DNA of 64,000 nt from Pseudomonas yamanorum (GCF_013386765.1 NZ_JACARE010000014.1:20844-84843); one strand, 5' to 3'. Positions 1 through 8,766 are shown, counted from the stretch's first letter. The notes: generated by a model from the letters alone, not told the origin. Program-made: numbers and translations.

Positions 1-150
1 CTGCGCAGCGGCCCCAAAATCCTGGGAGCGCTGCGCACTCCAGCGGGAGCAAGCTCCCTCGCCACAACAAGCTCCTTCACCACAACAAGCTCCCTCACCA
101 CAACAAGCTCCTTCACCACAGCAAGCTCTCTCCCCACATAAAAGCGTCAT
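1..150. repeat. Palindromic repeat with five-unit 18-bp tandem array
   Basis: The left edge carries part of a long dispersed repeat: a core with CGGCCCCAAAATCCTGGGAG followed by GCGGGAGCAAGCTCCCTC. From about 48 to 137 there are five head-to-tail 18-bp units (48-65, 66-83, 84-101, 102-119, 120-137) of the form ACAAGCTCCCTCACCACA with a few substitutions. The same core recurs near 5781-5940 and 40203-40388. No gene is visible before 187, and the core appears cut by the window start. This is non-coding interspersed repeat DNA of unknown function. Confidence 0.85.
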
Positions 151-186
151 CAGCGCCGACCTTCGTAACCCATCAGTGAGCAGACC

Positions 187-1191
187 ATGCAACCGATCTA
201 CATCGACTTTCTCAACGGCCTGGACATCGACGAACTGGCCCTGACCAACGACGAAATCCTCAACGCCATCGAATCCAGCCTGGCCATCCAGGGTCGCAGC
301 GAGGCGGTGATCGAGCCGCGCATGCACCTGATTCCCGGCGGCGCAATCAACGGCCACTTCAACGTGCTGCGCGGCGTATTGGGCGGCGCGATCGGCTACG
401 CCGGGGTCAAGGTGGTGGGGGATTTCGTCGACAACTACCGCAAGGGCCTGCCCTCGGAACTGGCGATTCTCAACCTGCTGGACCCGGCCACCGGCATCCC
501 CAAGGCCATCCTCGACGCCTCGGCAATCACCGACATGCGCACCGGCGCAGTTACCGCCATCGGCGCCAAATACCTGGCCCGGCCCGACAGTAAAATCCTC
601 GCGCACATCGGCGCCCGCGGCACCGCCTATTGGAACGTGCGGCTGCTGGACCACCTGTTCGACTTCGACGAAATCCGCGTGCACTCGCGCCGCAGCGAAA
701 GCCGCGAAGCCTTCGCCGAACGCCTGCGCCGCGACCTCGGCAAGCCGGTGATTGTCACCGACGATTGGGAGTCCACGGTGCGCGGCGCCGACATCGTGGT
801 GGAGGCTTCACGCCTGGACCAGCCGCAACCCTTGCTGCACACCGAGTGGATCAAACCCGGTGCGTTCGTGGTGCCCTACGGCACCATGAGCGCGGTGGAA
901 CTGTCGTTGACCGACATCATGCACAAGTTGGTGGTAGACGATTGGGGCCAGTGCAAAGGCGGGATGTTTGGCGCCTTGCGCGCTCATGTCGACGCGGGAA
1001 AACTCAGCGCCGAGACCTTGCATGCCGAGTTGGGGCAGATCGTGGCCGGCTTGAAAACCGGCCGGGAAAACCCGCAGGAAACCATCCTGTTCTGGCACCG
1101 TGGCTTGAGCCTCAGCGATATCGCGTTGGGCCACGCATTGCTGGAAAAATCCAGGCGCCTGGGGATCGGCCAGCGGCTGCGCTGGGCATGA
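187..1191 (+). CDS. Ornithine cyclodeaminase / mu-crystallin family protein, atypical
   Basis: 334 aa, the usual length for this NAD(P)-dependent family of cyclodeaminases and imine reductases. Substrate-side residues are kept: Arg in RMHL, Lys in GVKVVGDF, Arg in TDMRTGAVTA. A Rossmann stretch follows (HIGARGTAYWN), with glycines spaced differently from the usual GxGxxA. Where ornithine cyclodeaminases have a catalytic Asp after a Gly (G-S/G-D), this protein reads PYGTMSAVEL, with Met234 in that slot, so true ornithine cyclodeaminase activity is doubtful. It ends in an ATGA overlap with the next gene, so the two are translationally coupled. ATG start. Family assignment is confident; substrate is unknown. 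Confidence 0.85.
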   Translation: MQPIYIDFLNGLDIDELALTNDEILNAIESSLAIQGRSEAVIEPRMHLIPGGAINGHFNVLRGVLGGAIGYAGVKVVGDFVDNYRKGLPSELAILNLLDPATGIPKAILDASAITDMRTGAVTAIGAKYLARPDSKILAHIGARGTAYWNVRLLDHLFDFDEIRVHSRRSESREAFAERLRRDLGKPVIVTDDWESTVRGADIVVEASRLDQPQPLLHTEWIKPGAFVVPYGTMSAVELSLTDIMHKLVVDDWGQCKGGMFGALRAHVDAGKLSAETLHAELGQIVAGLKTGRENPQETILFWHRGLSLSDIALGHALLEKSRRLGIGQRLRWA

Positions 1192-2582
1192 TTCACTTCG
1201 ATCCCGCGGGTTTGGCAATTGAGGATCTGCTGTCAATTGCCCGGCAAGACGCGCCGGCTGACTTCAGCGAAGCGGCCCGCCAGCGCATCGACGAAGGCCA
1301 TCAACTGTTGCTGCGTCTGGTGGCGACAGGCACGCCGATTTACGGCGTCACCACTGGCCTTGGTGCGGCAGTGGATACGCAGGTCGCGCCGGTGCAGGCC
1401 AGCATTCCACTGGGGCGTGCGGTGGGGGTGGGGCGCCTGGCCAATCGACAGGAACTACGGGCAATCACCGCAGCTCGCCTGGCCGGATTGGCTCAAGGGC
1501 GTTCGGGTATTTCACCGGGTGCAGCGCAGGCGCTGTTGGCGTTACTGAACTCCGGCGTCGAGCCCGAGGTGCCGTTGCTCGGTTCGTTGGGCGAGAGCGA
1601 CCTGGCGCCGTTGGCGCATTTGAGCCTGGCACTGAATGTGCCGCTGACGGGCAAGGATGGTCTGGCGCTGGTGTCGGCCAATTCCGCGAGTATCGGCCTC
1701 GGCGCGTTGCTGGTGGCCGAGGCCGAACAGGCATTGCAGGCCGTGTTGGCGGGGCTGGCGTTGTCGTGTGAAGGCTATCGGGCCAACCTCAGTCCGTTCC
1801 AGCCATGGGCTTCGCGGTTGCGTCCGGCGCCGGGGCAAAGCGGGCAATCAGCGGCCTTGTTGGCGTTGCTGGCGGGCGGCGAATTGGCCGATAACCCACG
1901 CCGGCTCCAAGACCCGCTGAGCTTTCGTTGTGCCACGGTGGTTCAGGGCGCGGCGCAACAGGCAGTGCAGGCATTGCGCGAGTTGATCGAACTGGAACTG
2001 GCCAGCGGTGCGGACAATCCGGCGTTGATCAGCGAAGAGGCGCTGGTGCTCGCCACGGCGAATTTCGACAGCACACATTTGGCGCTGGCGGCCGAAGGCT
2101 TGGGCCTGGCCTTGAGTCGCGTGGCGGTGTGCAGCGCCGAGCGGATTGCCAAGCTGTTGTCGCCGGCCTCCAGTGAACTGCCGCGCTTTCTGATCAACCA
2201 GCCCGGGCATGTGGGCATGGCTGCGTTGCAGCGCACCAGTTCGGCGTTGGTGGCGGAGATCGGGCACTTGGCCAATCCGATCCCGGCGGTGAGTGTGCCG
2301 GTGGCGGATCGCGTGGAAGATTATGCGGGGCAGGCGCTGGCGGTGGTCGAGAAGACCCGGCAACTGGTGCAGCGTGTGGTGTGGCTGGGCAGTATCGAAT
2401 TGATCGTGGCGGCGCAGGCAGTAGACCTGCGCGGCAGCGTTGAACTGGGCGAGGGCACCCGGCGTATTCATCAGGCGGTGCGCAGCCAGGTGGCGCACCT
2501 GGATCAGGATCGCTCCGGGTCAGTGGATGTGTTGGCGTTAAGTGCATTCATTGAAAACGCTGGCTTGAACCCCATTCTCTAA
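1188..2582 (+). CDS. HAL/PAL/TAL-family aromatic amino acid lyase homologue without the MIO triad
   Basis: 464 aa, colinear with histidine and phenylalanine ammonia-lyases. Conserved pieces include IYGVTTGLG near the N-terminus (first catalytic Tyr), SDLAPLAHL, RLQDPLSFRC, a DNP segment and VEDYAGQAL. The Ala-Ser-Gly that cyclises to the MIO electrophile is missing: canonical GSVGASGDLAPL is here GSLGESDLAPL (Glu136-Ser137), one residue shorter. The second catalytic Tyr (canonical QDxYSxRC) is Leu244. MIO chemistry therefore looks impossible, so this is either a pseudoenzyme or an enzyme of another type. The ATG at 1188 overlaps the upstream stop; a longer in-frame extension back to 630 lies inside the upstream gene and was not used. 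Confidence 0.85.
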   Translation: MIHFDPAGLAIEDLLSIARQDAPADFSEAARQRIDEGHQLLLRLVATGTPIYGVTTGLGAAVDTQVAPVQASIPLGRAVGVGRLANRQELRAITAARLAGLAQGRSGISPGAAQALLALLNSGVEPEVPLLGSLGESDLAPLAHLSLALNVPLTGKDGLALVSANSASIGLGALLVAEAEQALQAVLAGLALSCEGYRANLSPFQPWASRLRPAPGQSGQSAALLALLAGGELADNPRRLQDPLSFRCATVVQGAAQQAVQALRELIELELASGADNPALISEEALVLATANFDSTHLALAAEGLGLALSRVAVCSAERIAKLLSPASSELPRFLINQPGHVGMAALQRTSSALVAEIGHLANPIPAVSVPVADRVEDYAGQALAVVEKTRQLVQRVVWLGSIELIVAAQAVDLRGSVELGEGTRRIHQAVRSQVAHLDQDRSGSVDVLALSAFIENAGLNPIL

Positions 2583-2598
2583 ATCAAAGAAGCTCAAC

Positions 2599-2670
2599 TG
2601 TGGGAGCTGGCTTGCCTGCGATAGCGGTGTTGGATTCACCATCGCTATCGCAGGCAAGCCAGCTCCCACA
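2599..2670. repeat. REPIN (REP doublet)
   Basis: Two inverted REP arms, TGTGGGAGCTGGCTTGCCTG and its complement, each followed inward by CGATAGC and its complement, around a short loop. It sits just after the lyase stop, between convergent genes, a typical position for Pseudomonas REPINs. Confidence 0.9.
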
Positions 2671-2689
2671 TGTTTGACTGCATTTCAGG

Positions 2690-3292
2690 TCATGGATTTT
2701 CAGCGGCCAGGGCGGCAATCACTGCCGGGCGTTCACCGATCCGCTGTTGAAACTTCGCCAGCGCCGGCCACTGCTGCAAATCGATATCAAAAAATGCTGC
2801 CCAGCGCAGCACCACAAACAGGTACGCATCCGCCACCGAGTACTGCGCGCCCAGCAGGTAATCCTGACGCTCCAGTGTCTGCACCAGAACCGCAAACCGC
2901 TTGAACAGCGTGGCCTTGAACAGCGCCTTCACCTCAGCGGGAATCGCGTCCTTGAACAACACCCCCAGCCCGCCATGAATCTCGCTGGAGACAAAGTTCA
3001 GCCACTCCTGCAAACGCACCCGCTCCCAACTGCCATTGACCGGCACCAGGCCCGCCGCCGGCACCTGGTCGGCCAGGTATTGCAGGATGGCGGCGCCTTC
3101 GGTCAGCACCTCGCCATTGTCCAGTTGCAGCGCGGCGACATAACCCTTGGGGTTGATCTGCAAGAAATCATCACCGTCAGCCGTGAGCTTTTTCTGGTTG
3201 TCGACGCGAATCAATTCAAACGGCAGGGCCAGTTCCCGCAACACGATGTGGGAGGCGAGGGAACAGGCATTCGGGGAAAAATACAGCTTCAT
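2690..3292 (-). CDS. Glutathione S-transferase family protein
   Basis: 200 aa, the usual GST length. The thioredoxin-like N-terminal domain starts MKLYFSPNACSLASHIVLRE, typical of beta-class bacterial GSTs in which the Cys/Ser near residues 10-12 acts on glutathione. INPKGYVAAL provides the cis-Pro loop and EGAAILQYLAD the gamma-glutamyl contact; an all-helical C-terminal domain follows. The ATG at 3292 is preferred over an in-frame TTG one codon upstream. It is divergent from the LysR gene at 3391, which probably controls it. Likely a cytosolic detoxification or stress enzyme; substrate unknown. Confidence 0.9.
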   Translation of the reverse strand: MKLYFSPNACSLASHIVLRELALPFELIRVDNQKKLTADGDDFLQINPKGYVAALQLDNGEVLTEGAAILQYLADQVPAAGLVPVNGSWERVRLQEWLNFVSSEIHGGLGVLFKDAIPAEVKALFKATLFKRFAVLVQTLERQDYLLGAQYSVADAYLFVVLRWAAFFDIDLQQWPALAKFQQRIGERPAVIAALAAENP

Positions 3293-3390
3293 CAAGGTAA
3301 CTCCGCAGGACAGTTGCCTTCAGTCTCACGGGCGTGGCACCTTGCGTAAAATTAATCTTTCAGAATCCTGCCATAAGGACAGCTACTGTC

Positions 3391-4260
3391 ATGATGAACC
3401 TGATGCACTGGCGCCTGCTGGTGGCGGTGGCGGACAACGGCAGTATCACCGCCGCCTCTGAACGGGTGGGCATGACCCAGTCCGCTGCCAGCCAGGCGAT
3501 GGCCGCTATCGAAGCCAATCTCGGGGCGCAGTTGTTCACCCGCGAGGCGCGCCAGACCGTCCCCACCGCCTTGGGCTTGCAAGTGATCGAGCAGGCGCGG
3601 GTGATGCTGGGGGCCTTGCAGGCGATTCGCACCACGGTGGATGAAGCGCGGCCGATGCTGCGTGGGACGATTCGCATCGCGAGTTTCCCCATGGTGCTGG
3701 CGGTGTTTCTGCCGCCGCTGCTGCGCCGGTTCAACCAGCTTTACCCGGGCATCGAGGTCACGGCCCTGGAAGTCACGGACGATGAAGTGAACACCTTGCT
3801 CGACGCGAACCTGATCGACCTGGGCGTGGTGCTCAACCCACCGTCGGAGCGCAGTGCGGCGGTGCTGGGGCGCGATAACTGGGTGGCCGTGCTGCCGATG
3901 GCCCATGTGTTTTCCCGGCGCCCGGCCCAGGCCACGGTCACCCTGGAAGAGCTGGTGGAGCAACCGTTCGTGCTCGCCACCGGCGGCTGCACCGTCAACG
4001 CCCGCAGCCTGGCCCAGGAAGCCGGCCTGGTGTTGCGTGAGGTGCGGGTGGAGGTGCGGGAATGGAACAGCGCCTTCAGCCTGGTGCGCGAAGGTGTCGG
4101 CGTGACACTGGTACCCGAGATGACCCTGCCTGCCCAGCGTCACGGCTTGCGCATCATGCCGCTGGCGGAGCCGGTGCACCGCGAGTTTGCGTTGGTGACA
4201 TCACGCCACCAGCCGCCTTCCGCAGTGGTAAATGCTTTGTTGCAAATGCTGGCTGACTAG
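3391..4260 (+). CDS. LysR-family transcriptional regulator
   Basis: 289 aa. The N-terminal winged HTH reads LMHWRLLVAVADNGSITAAS...GMTQSAASQAMAAIE, followed by a periplasmic-binding-like effector domain starting near GTIRIASFPMV. The tandem ATG at 3391/3394 is chosen because the HTH begins there and AAGG lies upstream; a 19-residue in-frame extension to 3334 has no family match. It is divergent from the GST gene at 2690-3292, its most likely target. Confidence 0.9.
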   Translation: MMNLMHWRLLVAVADNGSITAASERVGMTQSAASQAMAAIEANLGAQLFTREARQTVPTALGLQVIEQARVMLGALQAIRTTVDEARPMLRGTIRIASFPMVLAVFLPPLLRRFNQLYPGIEVTALEVTDDEVNTLLDANLIDLGVVLNPPSERSAAVLGRDNWVAVLPMAHVFSRRPAQATVTLEELVEQPFVLATGGCTVNARSLAQEAGLVLREVRVEVREWNSAFSLVREGVGVTLVPEMTLPAQRHGLRIMPLAEPVHREFALVTSRHQPPSAVVNALLQMLAD

Positions 4261-4427
4261 TGGCCTTGCATAGCGCCAACGCCTGTCTATGCTCACCCAG
4301 AACCGTTGATGACGCTCGGCATATAAAGCGTTTCGGATAGGTTTCCCCATAAAGGTCTGCGATCAAGATTCAAACCGTGAATGGAATGCGCCCGCGTGGG
4401 CGTCGGGATAATAAAGGGTGATCTGAC

Positions 4428-5747
4428 ATGTTCAACCGCCAACACAAATCCGACCTGCTGGAAATCGAACGCTTCTCCTGTGCCCTTACCGAAGCCAAAG
4501 CCAAATTAGCCGCCATCAGCCGTTCCATGGCAATGATCGAGTTTGATCGCGACGGCATCGTGCTGGATGCCAATGAAAACTTCTGCAAGACCATGGGCTA
4601 CAGCGCCGAGGAAATTCGCGGCAAGCATCACCGGATTTTCTGCGAAGAGGCCTACACCCACACCGACGCCTACGCCAAGCTCTGGCGCGACCTGGGCCGT
4701 GGCGAGCCCCTCAGCGGCACCTTCATGCGCTTGAACAAGCATGGCCAGGAAGTGTGGCTGGAAGCCAGCTACATGCCGGTGCTCGGTGCCGACAACCAGG
4801 TGCAGAGCGTGATCAAGGTCGCCTCGGACATCTCCGCACGGATTCACCGCGAGCATGAAAACCAGAGCCTGATCGACGCCATCGGCCGCTCAATGGCGGT
4901 GATCGAATTCACGCCACAGGGCCAGATCCTGAATGCAAACGATAACTTCCTGAAGACGGTGGGCTATTCCCTCGGCGAAATCGTCGGCCAGCACCACAGC
5001 ATGTTCTGCCATCGCCAGGAAACCGAGTCGCCGACCTACAAGGCGTTTTGGGCTTCCCTCAATCGCGGCGAGTACCACTCCCATCGTTTCGAGCGCAAAA
5101 ACAAATACGGTCAGACGCTGTTTTTGGAAGCTTCCTACAACCCGATCTTCGATACCAACGGGCGCCTGTACAAAGTGGTGAAGTTCGCCAGTGACATCAC
5201 CGACCAGGTCACCACCCTGCGCACGGCTGCCGACTCGGCCCACGCCACCTCGGTGCAGAACGACGCCTGCGCTCGCAAGGGTTCGGAAGTGGTGCAGCAG
5301 ACCGTACAGATCATCGAAGAAATTTCCCGCGACCTGAACGAAGCCGCCGTGAGCATCGACGCGGTCAGCAAGCAGTCGGACATCATCGGCAGCATCGTCC
5401 AGACGATCCGTGGCATCGCCGACCAGACCAACCTGCTGGCGCTGAACGCCGCAATCGAAGCGGCCAGGGCGGGTGAGCATGGGCGAGGGTTTGCGGTGGT
5501 GGCGGACGAGGTGCGCAGTCTGGCGGCGCGCACCAGCCAGGCGACGATCGAGATTGTGGACGTGGTGCGCAAGAACCACGACCTGTCGATCAGCGCGGTG
5601 TCGAGCATGCAGTCGAGCTTGAGCCGTACGGGGCTTGGGGTGGAACTGGCGAATGAGGCGGGGCAGGTGATCCTGGAGATTCAGGAAGGGTCACGGCATG
5701 TGGTGGATGCGATCAGTCAGTTCAATTCGACACTTCAACTGCAGTAA
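4428..5747 (+). CDS. Soluble double-PAS methyl-accepting chemotaxis protein (BdlA-like)
   Basis: 439 aa with no transmembrane segment. Two PAS domains in tandem, about residues 25-140 and 145-260, share the opening pattern [12 protein letters not shown] / [12 protein letters not shown] and the closing VIKVASDIS / VVKFASDIT, as in haem- or FAD-binding Aer/BdlA sensors. A short MCP signalling domain follows (about 275-435) with the CheA/CheW-binding hairpin tip [20 protein letters not shown]. This architecture matches P. aeruginosa BdlA, which couples redox sensing and c-di-GMP to biofilm dispersion. ATG start with AAAGGGTGA upstream. A paralogue of identical length is at 43109-44428. Whether it acts in chemotaxis or dispersion is inference. 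Confidence 0.9.
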   Translation: MFNRQHKSDLLEIERFSCALTEAKAKLAAISRSMAMIEFDRDGIVLDANENFCKTMGYSAEEIRGKHHRIFCEEAYTHTDAYAKLWRDLGRGEPLSGTFMRLNKHGQEVWLEASYMPVLGADNQVQSVIKVASDISARIHREHENQSLIDAIGRSMAVIEFTPQGQILNANDNFLKTVGYSLGEIVGQHHSMFCHRQETESPTYKAFWASLNRGEYHSHRFERKNKYGQTLFLEASYNPIFDTNGRLYKVVKFASDITDQVTTLRTAADSAHATSVQNDACARKGSEVVQQTVQIIEEISRDLNEAAVSIDAVSKQSDIIGSIVQTIRGIADQTNLLALNAAIEAARAGEHGRGFAVVADEVRSLAARTSQATIEIVDVVRKNHDLSISAVSSMQSSLSRTGLGVELANEAGQVILEIQEGSRHVVDAISQFNSTLQLQ

Positions 5748-5765
5748 CCAGCATTCATGCCTGAC

Positions 5766-5940
5766 ACATACCTGTGGCTAGGGAGCTTGTTGTGGCGAGG
5801 GAGCTTGCTCCCGCTGGGCTGCGAAGCGGCCCCAAAATCTTGGGAGCGCTGCGCACTCCAGCGGGAGCAAGCTCCCTCGCCACAGCAGCTCCCCAGCCAC
5901 AGCAAGCTCCCTAGCCACAGCAAGCGCCCCAGCCACAGGG
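5766..5940. repeat. Long palindromic repeat with flanking 18-bp units
   Basis: Outward-facing REP-like units (GTGGCTAGGGAGCTTGTT, GTGGCGAGGGAGCTTGCT) lead into a core, CCCGCTGGGCTGCGAAGCGG then CCCCAAAATCTTGGGAGCGC, and out through GCGGGAGCAAGCTCCCTCGC plus three more 17-18-bp units. It lies between the stops of two convergent genes. The core is nearly identical to the copies at the left edge and near 40.3 kb. No coding potential. Confidence 0.9.
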
Positions 5941-5956
5941 CTTATATGGTCAGGGC

Positions 5957-6463
5957 TTAGATCGCAGCCAGGGTCGCTTTCACGTTCTGCGCCTGCGGGT
6001 CAGCCGTCTTCGCCGCTACCTGCTGCGCCTGCTGCTCTTTCACGCGCTCTGCCACTTCCTTGGAAATCGCGTCCTGCTTGTCCTGCGGCATGTTCTTAAC
6101 ATCATCTTCGGTCAAACCCTGTTCCTTGAGCAGTTGCTCGCGGATGCGCTCGGCCGGGCTTTTCTTCATGTAGTCGGTGAAGTCACTGCGGGCCGACGAG
6201 GTGGAGTCGGTCTTGGGCACATCGGTGGTCGACGTGGTGGCAGTGGTGGCCTGCAACTGCACGCGGGTCTTGGCGAAGGCCGCATTGATGTTGTCTGCAG
6301 TGGCGTCGGCGGCGGCCTGGGTGGTGGACACGCCGGTGGCACCCTGGACGTTTTGCGCGGCGCCGCTGTACAGCGCGCTGGCCGCGGCGTTGGCCGGGTC
6401 CATGTCGGCGCGTTTGATGCGTTGGATCGTCGACTGAGCCTGGGGATTGTTGTTGATCAGCAT
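5957..6463 (-). CDS. Hypothetical protein, Ala/Gln-rich, cytosolic
   Basis: 168 aa starting MLINNNPQAQSTIQRIKRAD. The middle is low-complexity (TTATTSTTDVPKTDSTSSA) and the C-terminus is a charged helix with DYMKKSPAERIREQLLKEQG and KDAISKEVAERVKEQQAQQ-like segments. No signal peptide or membrane segment. I recognise the C-terminal KSPAERIREQLL style from small conserved Pseudomonas proteins but can give no function. The ATG at 6463 is preferred because the 42 residues of upstream extension look non-coding. Reading-frame statistics and Pseudomonas-like composition support a real gene. Confidence 0.7.
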   Translation of the reverse strand: MLINNNPQAQSTIQRIKRADMDPANAAASALYSGAAQNVQGATGVSTTQAAADATADNINAAFAKTRVQLQATTATTSTTDVPKTDSTSSARSDFTDYMKKSPAERIREQLLKEQGLTEDDVKNMPQDKQDAISKEVAERVKEQQAQQVAAKTADPQAQNVKATLAAI

Positions 6464-6527
6464 GATCAGGACACCTGTGGATGTGAGCGGTGCCACAGGT
6501 GGAGCAATTAGCGTGCCCAATGATATG

Positions 6528-6585
6528 GCCCCGTGTTTACGGGGCTTTTGGCCGCTACCGTCGGCAAGGCTTGGCGTGCCGACGG
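6528..6585. terminator. Two hairpins downstream of the MFS gene
   Basis: A 7-bp stem GCCCCGT/ACGGGGC (6528-6545) is followed on the plus strand by TTTT, and a 9-bp stem CCGTCGGCA/TGCCGACGG lies at 6558-6585. They sit between the minus-strand MFS stop and the next minus-strand gene. The T-run is on the plus strand, so termination of the minus-strand operon is uncertain. Confidence 0.35.
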
Positions 6586-6598
6586 CCATTGTTTGCCG

Positions 6599-8008
6599 CT
6601 AGTGGGCAATGTTCTCCAGCGCCAGGTTGCGGGTGCGCGGGCCGAACCAACTGATGGTGATCATCACGATCAACATGCTGCTGGCGATAAATGCCAATAC
6701 GCCCGGCGTGCCGAGGTGCTCGAGGATCACCCCGATCAACAGGCTGCTGAACACCGTCGACAACCGGCTGAAGGAATAGCAGAACCCCACGGCTCGGGCG
6801 CGGATGTTGGTGGGGAACAGTTCGCTCTGGTAGGAGTGATAACTGAAGCTCAGCCAGGCGTTGCAGAAGGTGATCATCACCCCGCAGAACACCAGCCCCA
6901 CGGCGGTGGTTTGCAGCGCGAACAAACTGCCGAAGATCACCGCGCCAAGCGCCGAGCCGACGATCTGCCATTTGTTTTCAAACCGGTTGGCCACCTTCAC
7001 AAACAGCAGCGGCCCCAGCGGGTAGGCGAGGGTGATGATGAAGGCGTAGCCCAGACTGTGAGTCACGCTCACACCCTGGCCCGACAGCAGCGCCGGCAAC
7101 CAATTGCCGAAGCCGAAAAAGCCGATGGCCTGGAACACATGGAACACAATCAGCATCAACGCCCGGCGCCGGTACGGCGGTTGCCAGATATCGGCGAAGC
7201 GCCCTTGGCCCTGCACGCTGACGGCTTGCGGTTCCGGTTCATCCAGTGGCTTGCCGTGGTCCTTCTGGCAGCGTGCCTCCAGGTTGTCCATGATCTGCCC
7301 GGCTTCGTCGAAACGACCTTTTTGCGCGAGCCAGCGCGGTGATTCCGGCAGGCGCTTGCGCAGTTGCCAGATAAACAGCGCAAACACCGCACTGCTCAGC
7401 ACTACCCAGCGCCAGCCGGAAACCCCGAACGGCGCCTGGGGCACCAGCCACCACGACATCAGCGCCACCGCCGGCACCGACAGGAACTGGATGAAAAACG
7501 CAAAGGCAAACGCCGAACTGCGCATGCGCTTGGGCACCAGTTCCGAAAGATAGGCGTCGATGGTCACCAGCTCGATGCCCAGGCCGATGCCCACCAGGAA
7601 GCGCATGCAGATAATCCCCAAGGCGGAGGTCTGGATGCCCATCAACACGGTGGCGACGGTGTACCAGATCAACGCAAAGGTGAAGATCGCCCGGCGCCCG
7701 TAGCGGTCGGCAATCGGGCTGAGCAGGCTGGCGCCGAGGAACAGGCCGAGGAAGGTCGCCGAGGCAAAGGCCGCCTGGTCGGAGAAGCCGAATACGCCTT
7801 GGCTGCCGGTGTGGAAAATCCCGTCGCTGATCAAACCGGGGCTGATGTAGGCGGTCTGGAACAGGTCGTACAGCTCGAAAAAACCGCCAATCGACAGCAG
7901 CGCCACCAGGCGCCACACAGTGGCGACGGCGGGCAGCCGGTCGATGCGCGCGCTGATGTGGGCGGCGCGGATCGGGTCGATGCCGTCTGCGGTAGAAGGG
8001 GAAGACAT
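6599..8008 (-). CDS. MFS transporter, sugar/aromatic-acid porter type
   Basis: 469 aa with about 12 predicted hydrophobic helices. The motif-A-like loop LLSPIADRYGRRAIF follows TM2, and RLPESPRWLAQKGRFDEA lies after TM6, as in sugar porters and aromatic-acid:H+ symporters. A hydrophilic central loop (about residues 225-265) separates the two halves. It is the last gene of a tight minus-strand operon after a GST (8767) and an NAD epimerase (8020); the gap to the epimerase is 11 nt. The partners suggest uptake or export of a small organic substrate they process. Substrate not determinable. Confidence 0.9.
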   Translation of the reverse strand: MSSPSTADGIDPIRAAHISARIDRLPAVATVWRLVALLSIGGFFELYDLFQTAYISPGLISDGIFHTGSQGVFGFSDQAAFASATFLGLFLGASLLSPIADRYGRRAIFTFALIWYTVATVLMGIQTSALGIICMRFLVGIGLGIELVTIDAYLSELVPKRMRSSAFAFAFFIQFLSVPAVALMSWWLVPQAPFGVSGWRWVVLSSAVFALFIWQLRKRLPESPRWLAQKGRFDEAGQIMDNLEARCQKDHGKPLDEPEPQAVSVQGQGRFADIWQPPYRRRALMLIVFHVFQAIGFFGFGNWLPALLSGQGVSVTHSLGYAFIITLAYPLGPLLFVKVANRFENKWQIVGSALGAVIFGSLFALQTTAVGLVFCGVMITFCNAWLSFSYHSYQSELFPTNIRARAVGFCYSFSRLSTVFSSLLIGVILEHLGTPGVLAFIASSMLIVMITISWFGPRTRNLALENIAH

Positions 8009-8019
8009 GGGCAGAAAAC

Positions 8020-8757
8020 TCAGTAAGTGATCGGGATCTCGAATTCCTGGAACGCATCATCCACCGGTTGGTAACCCAGCACACGGGTGGTTTCGCTGAG
8101 GTCCAGGCGTTTGAAGCGGTTATTGGAAATGCCGTGGGCGATCAGGTGTTTCACCCCGACGGTTTCCACCGAGCGTTGCAGCAACTGCACGGCGTCCCGC
8201 GGGCTGAGCCAGGCGCTGAGGTCGCGGGCGTTGTTAAGGTCGTGGGTTTCGGGGAATTCAAATGCGCCAATGCGCAGGGCGATGGTGGAGAGCGGGGTCT
8301 TGGCGGCGTAATAACCGCACAGGGCTTCGCCGTAGCATTTGCTCACGCCGTACAGGTTGGCGGGCAGTACGGGCATGCCGGGGGTGATTTGCCGGTCTAC
8401 CGGGTAGCCTTCGATGGTTTGCGCGCTGCTGGCGAACACCAGGCGTTTTACCCCGGCGGCCACGGCGGCTTCGAACAGGTAGGTGGTGGCCAGGATGTTG
8501 TTGGGCAGCAACTCGTCGAAGGTGGCGCTGGCGTGGGGGATGCCGGACAGGTGCACGATCACGTCAATGCCGTCGAGCAGGGCGGCGAGGGTGGTTTTGT
8601 CGCTCAGGTCGGCGTGTACGAAGCGGTGTTCGCCCAGGGCAAAGTCTGGTTCGATGCGGTCGGTGAGGGTGAAGCGGTAGCGGTCTTTCGAGGCTTCGAA
8701 AAATGTCTTGCCGATGCGACCGCAGGCGCCGGTGAGCAGTACGTTGAGTCCTTTCAT
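8020..8757 (-). CDS. NAD-dependent epimerase/dehydratase, uronate-dehydrogenase-like
   Basis: 245 aa extended SDR. The nucleotide-binding loop is LLTGACGRIGKTF, VIVHLSGIPH follows, and the catalytic Tyr/Lys pair is in LYGVSKCYGE. The pattern ALRIGAFEFPE and the short length resemble Pseudomonas uronate dehydrogenase (about 265-275 aa), which oxidises galacturonate or glucuronate to aldarolactones, but similarity is partial and the substrate could be another sugar or lactone. ATG with AAGGAT upstream. It lies between a GST (9 nt upstream) and an MFS transporter (11 nt downstream) in one operon. Confidence 0.85.
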   Translation of the reverse strand: MKGLNVLLTGACGRIGKTFFEASKDRYRFTLTDRIEPDFALGEHRFVHADLSDKTTLAALLDGIDVIVHLSGIPHASATFDELLPNNILATTYLFEAAVAAGVKRLVFASSAQTIEGYPVDRQITPGMPVLPANLYGVSKCYGEALCGYYAAKTPLSTIALRIGAFEFPETHDLNNARDLSAWLSPRDAVQLLQRSVETVGVKHLIAHGISNNRFKRLDLSETTRVLGYQPVDDAFQEFEIPITY

Positions 8758-8766
8758 TTTTTATCC

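Noticed and set aside
48..137. 18-bp tandem array as a CRISPR
   Set aside because: Units abut with no unique spacers, and the sequence belongs to a dispersed palindromic repeat; no cas genes.
630..1187. Upstream extension of the MIO-less lyase frame
   Set aside because: Lies within the cyclodeaminase gene and has Arg/Pro-rich shadow composition; the ATG at 1188 gives family length.
1188..2582. The lyase gene as an ordinary histidine ammonia-lyase (hutH)
   Set aside because: The MIO triad and second catalytic Tyr are absent and no hut genes are nearby.
3331..3350. TGGCAC...TTGC resemblance to a sigma-54 promoter before the LysR gene
   Set aside because: The spacing between the two elements is too short for a sigma-54 site.
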